Of a stretch of 12,201 nt of DNA, positions 6,376 to 12,201 are shown piece by piece. The stretch spans positions 1 to 12,201 of the forward strand of contig JAMONE010000103.1 of the NCBI GenBank assembly GCA_027066695.1, given 5' to 3'. This stretch comes from Micavibrio sp. Its GTDB lineage: Bacteria; Pseudomonadota; Alphaproteobacteria; Micavibrionales; Micavibrionaceae. The notes beneath the pieces were generated by a model. The model saw nothing but the letters and a program-made list of their open reading frames with translations. It was not told the origin of the DNA and did no database searches. A program made the translations under genes and the position numbers. Positions within the stretch are counted from its first letter, which is position 1. Every line of letters begins with the position of its first letter.

Positions 6376-7403
6376 CAGCCCCCTAATTTAAGATCAGATT
6401 CAATCATTTCTATTACAAGTTCTTCAAACGAAGTTTTAAGCTTCCAGCCAAGTTTTGTTTTCGCTTTAGTTGGATCACCTAGTAATAAATCGACCTCGGC
6501 AGGGCGGAAAAATTTCGAGCTTATATCAACTAATAAATCACCGCTTTTTGCATTATAGCCTTTTTCATTAATATCTTGGCCTTCCCAACGTATTTTTATA
6601 TCAAAGTAAGCAAAAGCCAACTCAACAAATTGACGAACACTATGTGTATTTCCAGTTGCAAGCACATAGTCATCTGGTTGGACTTGCTGTAATATACGCC
6701 ACATACCTTCCACATAATCACGTGTATGTCCCCAATCACGCTGCGCGTCAAGATTTCCCAACGTTAATTTATCTTGAAAACCTTTATTCATCGCAACAAC
6801 AGCTTTAGTTATTTTACGGCTGACAAAGTCTTCGCCTCGTAATGGGCTTTCATGGTTAAATAAAATGCCGTTAGAAGCAAACATACCATAAGCTTCACGA
6901 TAATTTATTACTGACCAATAAGCATAAACCTTCGCAACTCCGTAAGGGCTACGAGGGTGAAAGGGTGTAGCCTCAGATTGAGGGTTTTGCGCAACTTTGC
7001 CGTAAAGCTCGGACGTGGAAGCTTGATAAAACTTTGTTTTTTCAACCAGCCCAGAAATGCGAATTGCTTCTAATATACGTAAAACACCAAGTCCATTAGT
7101 ATTGCCCGTATATTCAGGATTTTCAAAACTAATTTTTACATGACTTTGTGCTGCAAGATTATAAATTTCATCAGGACTAACCTCTTGAATAATCTTCAAC
7201 AAGCTAAGAGCATCGGTTAAATCTCCATAATGCAAATTAAGATCGTTGAAACGTGCGCCTAAAAGATAATGAAGTCGCGCCGTGTTTGAAAATGATGTAC
7301 GGCGTATTATTCCGTGAACTTCATAGCCCTTATTAAGTAAAAATTCAGCCAAATAAGCTCCATCTTGTCCCGTTATTCCTGTAACTAAAGCAATTTTGCC
7401 CAT
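6372..7403 (-). CDS. gmd: GDP-mannose 4,6-dehydratase
   Basis: The enzyme converts GDP-D-mannose to GDP-4-keto-6-deoxy-D-mannose, the branch point to GDP-L-fucose, GDP-D-rhamnose, GDP-perosamine and related sugars. The 343-aa product is an extended SDR with TGITGQDGAYL at 8-18, YGDLTD at 59-64, YNLAAQSHV at 81-89, and the catalytic set Thr130 and Glu132 in STSELYG plus Tyr154 and Lys158 in SPYGVAK. NHESPLRGEDFVSRKI at 183-198 is the family's typical tetramer/NADP(H) region. A strong SD, AAAGGGA (7411-7417 on the plus strand), sits 7 nt before the ATG. No GDP-fucose synthase or GDP-rhamnose reductase is in the window, so the final sugar is unknown. It is transcribed away from the rest of the cluster and converges on the HAD remnant. 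Confidence 0.96.
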   Translation of the reverse strand: MGKIALVTGITGQDGAYLAEFLLNKGYEVHGIIRRTSFSNTARLHYLLGARFNDLNLHYGDLTDALSLLKIIQEVSPDEIYNLAAQSHVKISFENPEYTGNTNGLGVLRILEAIRISGLVEKTKFYQASTSELYGKVAQNPQSEATPFHPRSPYGVAKVYAYWSVINYREAYGMFASNGILFNHESPLRGEDFVSRKITKAVVAMNKGFQDKLTLGNLDAQRDWGHTRDYVEGMWRILQQVQPDDYVLATGNTHSVRQFVELAFAYFDIKIRWEGQDINEKGYNAKSGDLLVDISSKFFRPAEVDLLLGDPTKAKTKLGWKLKTSFEELVIEMIESDLKLGGC

Positions 7404-7443
7404 AATTATATCCCTTTGAAGTCATTTAAACGTAATAAATGCT

Positions 7444-7472
7444 TATTTATTCACTAGATAACTATAACTCAA
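7444..7472 (-). promoter_or_regulatory. Candidate sigma-70-type promoter for gmd
   Basis: On the minus strand, TTGAGT (7467-7472) and TAAATA (7444-7449) are separated by 17 nt, leaving a leader of about 35 nt before gmd with its SD. The -35 matches the first four consensus bases, but the -10 is weak. The whole 117-bp divergent region (7404-7520) is very AT-rich, so chance matches are expected. I found no comparably spaced pair for the plus-strand epimerase gene, which must also start within this region. Confidence 0.25.
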
Positions 7473-7520
7473 TAAGCTATAAACGCTCTTAATATTATAA
7501 AACAAATTCTGTGAGCATAA

Positions 7521-8513
7521 ATGTCAAACTCAATTTTAGTTACAGGAGCAGCTGGATTTATCGGATTCCATACAGCTCTTCGCCTTCTCCAAGCTGGAAA
7601 TGACGTTGTTGGCATTGATAATCTTAATGATTATTACGATGTTTCATTAAAAGAAGCGCGCCTTCAAGAACTCGATAATTTTGCAAATTTCCACTTTATT
7701 AAAGAAGAAATATCAAACAAAGATGGTTTGGATAAACTGTGGTCAGAAAAAGGCCCTTTCAAAAATGTTATACATTTAGCTGCGCAAGCTGGCGTTCGCT
7801 ATTCGATTGAAAATCCACACGCCTACATTACAAGCAATATATTAGGCCATCTTAATATTATAGAGATGTGCAGGCACACAAAAGATTTTGAACATCTTGT
7901 TTTTGCTAGCTCGTCTTCTGTTTATGGCGGTAATAAAAAGCTGCCATATTCGGTTGAAGATCCAGTTGATAATCCTATATCACTTTACGCCGCAACAAAG
8001 AAAAGCGATGAGCTTATGAGCCATAGCTATTCTCACTTATATAATATCCCGCAAACAGGTTTACGTTTTTTCACTGTTTATGGCCCTTGGGGTCGTCCTG
8101 ACATGGCCTTGTTCATTTTTACAAAGGCTATATCAGAAGGTAAAAAGCTTCCTGTCTTTAACCATGGTGAGATGAAAAGAGATTTCACTTATATAGATGA
8201 TATTGTCACAGGCATCTTAGGCACTCTTGAAAACCCACCAAAGCGGGAAGAGGGCGTAGCGCCTTATAGAGTTTTAAATATTGGCAACACAAAATCTGAA
8301 AACCTTATGGATTTCATAGGGATAATTGAGAATAAATTAGGGAAGAAAGCAGATATAGACTTTCTACCTATGCAAGCTGGTGATGTTAAAGAAACTTACG
8401 CAAATATCAGCGAGACTACAAGAATTACAGGCTATAAGCCCACTACAACAATAAATGAAGGCGTTCCACGTTTTATTGATTGGTATAAAAGCTACTACAA
8501 AATAGGCGCATAA
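7521..8513 (+). CDS. UDP-glucuronate 4-epimerase (extended SDR)
   Basis: This enzyme interconverts UDP-glucuronate and UDP-galacturonate in the cytoplasm, feeding GalA into surface polysaccharide. The 330-aa product has GAAGFIGFH at 9-17 (NAD loop), the signature IDNLNDYYDVSLKEARL at 32-48, HLAAQAGVRYSIENP at 85-99, SSSSVYGG at 130-137, catalytic Tyr156 and Lys160 in YAATKK, and LRFFTVYGPWGRPDMA at 181-196. NLNDYYD and VYGPWGRPDMA are characteristic of the bacterial LpsL/Cap1J-type UDP-GlcA 4-epimerases rather than GalE. GTGAG 5 nt before the ATG is an acceptable SD. It heads the plus-strand series, 3 bp before the amidotransferase gene. The UDP-glucose dehydrogenase that would make UDP-GlcA is not seen here. 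Confidence 0.88.
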   Translation: MSNSILVTGAAGFIGFHTALRLLQAGNDVVGIDNLNDYYDVSLKEARLQELDNFANFHFIKEEISNKDGLDKLWSEKGPFKNVIHLAAQAGVRYSIENPHAYITSNILGHLNIIEMCRHTKDFEHLVFASSSSVYGGNKKLPYSVEDPVDNPISLYAATKKSDELMSHSYSHLYNIPQTGLRFFTVYGPWGRPDMALFIFTKAISEGKKLPVFNHGEMKRDFTYIDDIVTGILGTLENPPKREEGVAPYRVLNIGNTKSENLMDFIGIIENKLGKKADIDFLPMQAGDVKETYANISETTRITGYKPTTTINEGVPRFIDWYKSYYKIGA

Positions 8514-8516
8514 AAT

Positions 8517-10397
8517 ATGTGCGGCATTGTGGGATATTTTACGACTAGCCAAAAACCTTCTGCCCAAGACGGGCTGCAACTTGTAAAAACAATGAGCCAA
8601 TCCTTAAGCCATAGAGGGCCTGATGCTGATGGTCATTGGTTTGATGCTGAGGCTGGGATATATTTAGGACATCGTCGCCTATCTATTCAAGATTTATCCA
8701 GCTCTGGCGCACAGCCGATGACATCGCATTGCGGACGATATGTTATTATATTTAACGGCGAGATTTATAACGCGGCGAAAATCATAGATAAATTAAAAAC
8801 CGTTAACGCTAACATTACTTTTAAAGGCCATAGCGATACTGAAATTCTTTTAGAAGCGTTTGCCTTGCTCGGCTTAAGTAAAACGCTAAGCATCATTAAA
8901 GGCATGTTTGCGATTGCTCTTTGGGATAAGAAAGAGCGCACGTTATTTTTGGCGCGCGACCATATCGGCAAAAAGCCGCTTTATATTGGATGGGTTGATG
9001 GGAAAATTGCCTTTGCCTCTGAGCTAAAAGCTCTTAAAATATTGGCACATAGTGGCCTTGATATTAATCATGAAGCGATGGATTACTATAACTATTTCGG
9101 CTTTATTCCTGCACCGCATTCAATTTACAAAGGCATTTTTAAGCTGGAAGCAGGGCATTTCATTGTTCTTAATGAGCAAGATATAAACAGCAAATCCAAA
9201 AACATTATCCTAGAAAAATCACAGCTTTACTGGCAGGTCAAAAAGCCTGCTCAGCAGCTAGAAACTGGCGCATGGCAAGAGCAGCTAAAGCAAATCCTAC
9301 AAAATGCCGTAAAAGGGCGCATGGTATCTGATGTTCCTTTGGGGGCTTTCTTATCAGGCGGTATTGATTCATCACTTATAACAGCGTTAATGCAAGAGCA
9401 GTCCGATACAAAGATAAAAACATATAGCATAGGGTTTGAAAATGCTGCGTTTGACGAATCGCGCCATGCAGCAAAAGTGGCTGCGCATTTAAAGACGGAT
9501 CATACTTCTTATATGGTAACGCCAGAAGAAACGCTGCAAATAATTCCAGAGCTTCCCAATATTTATGATGAGCCATTTGCCGATTACTCACAAATTCCAA
9601 CCGCTATTTTATGTCAGCAAGCATCTAAAGACACTGTTGTCGCAATAAGCGGCGATGGCGGGGATGAGGTATTTTGCGGTTATAAACGCTATTTTTTGCT
9701 GAAAAAGCTGTTGGATACTTCGAATAATCTGCCTTACGCCGCTCGCAAAGCCATTGCCCTTGCCTTATCACTGCCAAGCCAAGGGGCTTATAATAAGCTT
9801 CATATGAATGGCAAACGCATCCATTCTATTGCAGGTTTTTTACAAGAAAAAACCCTAGAGGACGCAACACTTAGGACATTAAGTATTAATCCAGCATATG
9901 GCAAGCCAGCTACATTAGATTTAAATAACCTATGCGGCCTTAACGATCTTGAGCGCATGATGATGATTGACACTCAATTATATTTGCCAGATGACATATT
10001 AGTAAAAGTTGATCGTGCCTCTATGTTCTCATCTTTAGAAGTGCGCAGCCCGCTGCTTGATAAAGATGTGATAGAGTTTGCATGGAGCATGACTATAGAA
10101 AATAAAATATTTCCCAAAGAGGGGCGTGGAAAACGGCCTTTATATGACTTATTGTGCGAATATGTTCCAAAAGAAATTATTGATCGCCCTAAACAAGGTT
10201 TCTCACCGCCTATTGCTGATTGGCTGCGCGAATCGCTGAAAGATTGGGCTGGTGACTTGCTAAATGAAGAAACGCCGCTTTATGAGCGTGGATATATGCA
10301 AAAACACTGGTCGGAATTCCTTAGCGGGCAAGCAGACCATCATAACGCGCTATGGGGCATGCTTATGGCACAAGCATGGTATTTAAATAATCATTAA
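8517..10397 (+). CDS. asnB: Asparagine synthase (glutamine-hydrolysing)-like amidotransferase
   Basis: Class-B asparagine synthases hydrolyse glutamine in an N-terminal domain and use the ammonia to amidate an adenylated carboxylate in a C-terminal domain. The 626-aa product starts MCGIVG, so Cys2 is the expected nucleophile after Met removal. RGPD at 33-36, FNGEIYN at 79-85 and GHSDTE at 104-109 complete the glutaminase. The synthetase has the PP-loop SGGIDSS at 280-286 and SGDGGDE at 378-384, and ends with KVDRASMFSSLEVRSPLLD and RPKQGFSPP motifs. It begins 3 bp after the epimerase stop, so the two are surely co-transcribed. Such genes are frequent in capsule and O-antigen loci, where amidation of a uronic acid, rather than free aspartate, is suspected; that role is inference. 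Plain asparagine synthesis remains possible. Confidence 0.9.
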   Translation: MCGIVGYFTTSQKPSAQDGLQLVKTMSQSLSHRGPDADGHWFDAEAGIYLGHRRLSIQDLSSSGAQPMTSHCGRYVIIFNGEIYNAAKIIDKLKTVNANITFKGHSDTEILLEAFALLGLSKTLSIIKGMFAIALWDKKERTLFLARDHIGKKPLYIGWVDGKIAFASELKALKILAHSGLDINHEAMDYYNYFGFIPAPHSIYKGIFKLEAGHFIVLNEQDINSKSKNIILEKSQLYWQVKKPAQQLETGAWQEQLKQILQNAVKGRMVSDVPLGAFLSGGIDSSLITALMQEQSDTKIKTYSIGFENAAFDESRHAAKVAAHLKTDHTSYMVTPEETLQIIPELPNIYDEPFADYSQIPTAILCQQASKDTVVAISGDGGDEVFCGYKRYFLLKKLLDTSNNLPYAARKAIALALSLPSQGAYNKLHMNGKRIHSIAGFLQEKTLEDATLRTLSINPAYGKPATLDLNNLCGLNDLERMMMIDTQLYLPDDILVKVDRASMFSSLEVRSPLLDKDVIEFAWSMTIENKIFPKEGRGKRPLYDLLCEYVPKEIIDRPKQGFSPPIADWLRESLKDWAGDLLNEETPLYERGYMQKHWSEFLSGQADHHNALWGMLMAQAWYLNNH

Positions 10398-10447
10398 ATT
10401 ATTATTTACTGTTGAATACTAAACTAAAGTCTATTAAAAGCTATGAT

Positions 10448-11740
10448 ATGACTTATATATTGAAAAACATGAAAATTGCAGTTATCGGCTTAGGCTATGT
10501 AGGAATGCCCTTGGCTGTAGCTTTGGCAAAATATGGCTGCGTCGTTGGCTATGACGTTAATAAAACACGTGTCAAAGGCTTAAAAGATGGCTGGGACAGC
10601 AATAGAGAGCTGCGCCAGAACATTCTACGGACTACCTCTTGTCAATTTACAGATGATATTGCTGATATTAAAGATGCAGATATTTATATTGTCACAGTTC
10701 CAACGCCAATTGATGAAGATAATAATCCTGATTTAGATATTGTTGAAAAAGCAACAAAAGCGTTAGGTGCATTGATTGATAAAGGAAATATAATAGTCTA
10801 TGAAAGCACAGTATACCCAGGTGTAACCGAAGATATTTGCGGCGCTATTTTAGAAAAAGAAAGCGGCCTTAAAAGTGGCGTTGATTTCGTACTCGGTTAT
10901 TCACCCGAACGCATTAACCCTGGTGACAAAGAACATAGCGTTGAAAACATCACAAAAGTAGTAGCAGCGCAAACTGATGATGCCGCAGATCTTTTGGTTG
11001 AAATTTACGGTCAAATGAATGGCGGTAAAATATTCAAAGCCAAGAATATCAAAACTGCCGAAGCATCAAAAGCAATTGAAAATGCGCAGCGCGACATCAA
11101 TATCGCATTCATCAATGAAATTACAATGATCCTAAATAAGATGGGCTTGTCTTCTCATGATGTTATTGACGCAGCAAGCACAAAATGGAATTTCCTGCCC
11201 TTCAAACCCGGCCTTGTTGGCGGGCACTGCATAGGCGTAGACCCATATTATTTGGCTAAAAGCGCTATTGATGTAGGGCATCAACCAGAAGTCATTTTGG
11301 CAGGACGGAAGACCAATGATAATATGGGCGCTTATGTTGCACAGCGTATAGATTACTTCTTGGAATCTTCCAGTAAAAAACGAAATATTTTAATACTCGG
11401 ATTTACTTTTAAAGAAAATATAAATGATATACGTAACACAAAGGTTATTGATGTCATTAATAAGCTAAAATCATATGGATATAATGTTGATGTTCATGAT
11501 CCACAGGCAGTGCCCGAAGATGTAGTAAGTGAATATGGCTTTAATATCTTAACATCTCTGCCGCAAGATAAGAAATATGACTGCGTTACACTGGCGGTAA
11601 ACCATGAAATTTACATGGAAATGAGCGTTGAAAACATCTCATCACTATTAAATACTAGTGGCAAAGCTGTAATCTATGACATTAAGGGAATATGGAAAGA
11701 GCTGGGATTTCCAAAGACACTGTCATATGAAACCATGTAA
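10448..11740 (+). CDS. tviB: TviB/WbpO-type nucleotide-sugar 6-dehydrogenase
   Basis: These NAD-dependent enzymes oxidise C6 of a UDP-HexNAc (GlcNAc or GalNAc) to the uronic acid by a two-step thiohemiacetal route. From the chosen ATG the protein has 430 aa: Rossmann loop GLGYVGMP at 14-21, VPTPID at 84-89, YESTVYPG at 118-125, GYSPERINPGD at 150-160, KAIENAQRDINIAFINE at 208-224, and GGHCIGVDPYYL at 258-269 with catalytic Cys261. The C-terminal substrate domain follows (GFTFKENINDIRNTK). SPERINPGDK is typical of TviB/VipA/WbpO rather than UDP-glucose dehydrogenases. The frame is open from a TTG at 10412 but has no SD there; the ATG at 10448 has AAAAG 7 nt upstream, and the ATG at 10469 (MKIAVIG) is another option. 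It lies about 50 bp after asnB and overlaps the next gene by 14 bp. The exact substrate is uncertain. Confidence 0.87.
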   Translation: MTYILKNMKIAVIGLGYVGMPLAVALAKYGCVVGYDVNKTRVKGLKDGWDSNRELRQNILRTTSCQFTDDIADIKDADIYIVTVPTPIDEDNNPDLDIVEKATKALGALIDKGNIIVYESTVYPGVTEDICGAILEKESGLKSGVDFVLGYSPERINPGDKEHSVENITKVVAAQTDDAADLLVEIYGQMNGGKIFKAKNIKTAEASKAIENAQRDINIAFINEITMILNKMGLSSHDVIDAASTKWNFLPFKPGLVGGHCIGVDPYYLAKSAIDVGHQPEVILAGRKTNDNMGAYVAQRIDYFLESSSKKRNILILGFTFKENINDIRNTKVIDVINKLKSYGYNVDVHDPQAVPEDVVSEYGFNILTSLPQDKKYDCVTLAVNHEIYMEMSVENISSLLNTSGKAVIYDIKGIWKELGFPKTLSYETM

Positions 11741-12201
11741 AAAAACCAAAGTTCTTTTTATTCTGCCAACATTAGGCGCTGGCGGGGCGGAGCGAATCCT
11801 TATTACGTTGATGAATAATATTAACCGTAATCGCTTTACGCCAGAATTCCTTACCCTAAATGATGGCGGCCCTATTAAAGAATGGATCGACAGTGATATC
11901 CCGTTTCACTCATTTAAAGATCAAACAGTTAAAACCAGTATCTTTAAGCTTTATGCGCTAGTAAAAAAGACACAGCCTGATGTAATTTTCACTACAATGG
12001 TACATTCCAATGCACTTGCATTACTAATGAAAATAGCCTTTCCTCATGTTCGTGTGATAGTGCGTGAAGCCGCGCTGCCATCGGTTTTAATCTCTAAATA
12101 TGGTATTAAGGGCAAAGTTTGTACATTAGTGTATAAACTCTTATATTCTAAAGCCGATATGGTTATAAGTAACTGCTCCCAAATGCTAGATGATTTTGAA
12201 A
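11727..12201 (+). CDS. GT4-type glycosyltransferase, N-terminal part (runs off the window)
   Basis: The frame opens at an ATG inside the last codons of the dehydrogenase gene (14-bp overlap) and stays open to the window edge, giving 158 residues. It starts MKPCKKTKVLFILPTLGAGG and continues AERILITLMN. The beta strand followed by LGAGGAER is the hallmark of the N-terminal Rossmann domain of GT-B fold glycosyltransferases of family GT4. Further along, QPDVIFTTMVHSN (about 83-95), VIVREA (108-113) and ADMVISNCSQM (about 143-153) match the usual GT4 order ('pD.i.t....n', '..REH/REA', 'AD.vI..S..'). It probably transfers a sugar to a growing lipid-linked repeat unit on the cytoplasmic face of the inner membrane. 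Donor and acceptor cannot be told, and the donor-binding C-terminal domain lies outside. The overlap supports membership of the same operon. Confidence 0.88.
   Translation, partial: MKPCKKTKVLFILPTLGAGGAERILITLMNNINRNRFTPEFLTLNDGGPIKEWIDSDIPFHSFKDQTVKTSIFKLYALVKKTQPDVIFTTMVHSNALALLMKIAFPHVRVIVREAALPSVLISKYGIKGKVCTLVYKLLYSKADMVISNCSQMLDDFE

Noticed and set aside
8364..8600. 78-aa minus-strand open frame across the epimerase/asnB junction
   Set aside because: It is antisense to the ends of two well-supported genes and has no SD or family resemblance.
10412..10447. TTG start adding 12 codons to the dehydrogenase
   Set aside because: There is no SD before the TTG, and the added residues lie outside the family's usual N-terminus; the ATG at 10448 is better placed.

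Overview
The window looks like chromosomal DNA from an AT-rich alphaproteobacterium. The evidence is an ATP12-type F1-ATPase assembly chaperone, a DUF1489 protein and a compact crcB-rluC-...-atp12 operon, all typical of Alphaproteobacteria. The AT-rich base composition and a 'GTCATCCC...GGGATGAC' palindromic repeat fit a low-GC lineage. I cannot name a genus or species. Apart from the short end of an unidentified gene at the left edge, the window divides into a housekeeping half (about 116-6278) and a surface-polysaccharide half (about 6372-12201), with a broken gene at the seam.

Housekeeping half: on the minus strand, reading right to left, crcB (fluoride channel), rluC (23S rRNA pseudouridine synthase), a single-span AsmA-like envelope protein and atp12 form a tightly packed unit. 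Its junctions are a 4-bp ATGA overlap, a 24-bp gap and a 1-bp TAATG overlap. To the right, a divergent intergenic stretch carries a palindromic repeat of about 180 bp with long inverted arms and three internal hairpins. An EamA/DMT transporter follows on the plus strand. It converges on a two-gene minus-strand unit (unrecognised 185-aa protein, then DUF1489) that ends in a likely intrinsic terminator. fabG is divergent from that unit.

Polysaccharide half: directly after fabG lies the first 27 codons of a HAD phosphatase (motif I FDCDGT intact), cut off exactly where the convergent gmd gene ends. This suggests the polysaccharide block was inserted, or the intervening DNA deleted, at this point. 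gmd (GDP-mannose 4,6-dehydratase, minus strand) is divergent from a plus-strand series: UDP-glucuronate 4-epimerase, a class-B asparagine synthase-like amidotransferase, a TviB-type nucleotide-sugar dehydrogenase and the start of a GT4 glycosyltransferase that runs off the window. Together they would supply GDP-4-keto-6-deoxymannose, UDP-GalA and a UDP-HexNAcA-type sugar, with a candidate enzyme for amidating a uronic acid, for a capsule, O-antigen or exopolysaccharide.

I see no tRNA, rRNA, CRISPR array, transposase or defence system. The most interesting items are the truncated HAD gene at the cluster boundary, the palindromic element in the crcB/EamA divergent region, and two poorly characterised proteins (AsmA-like and 185 aa).
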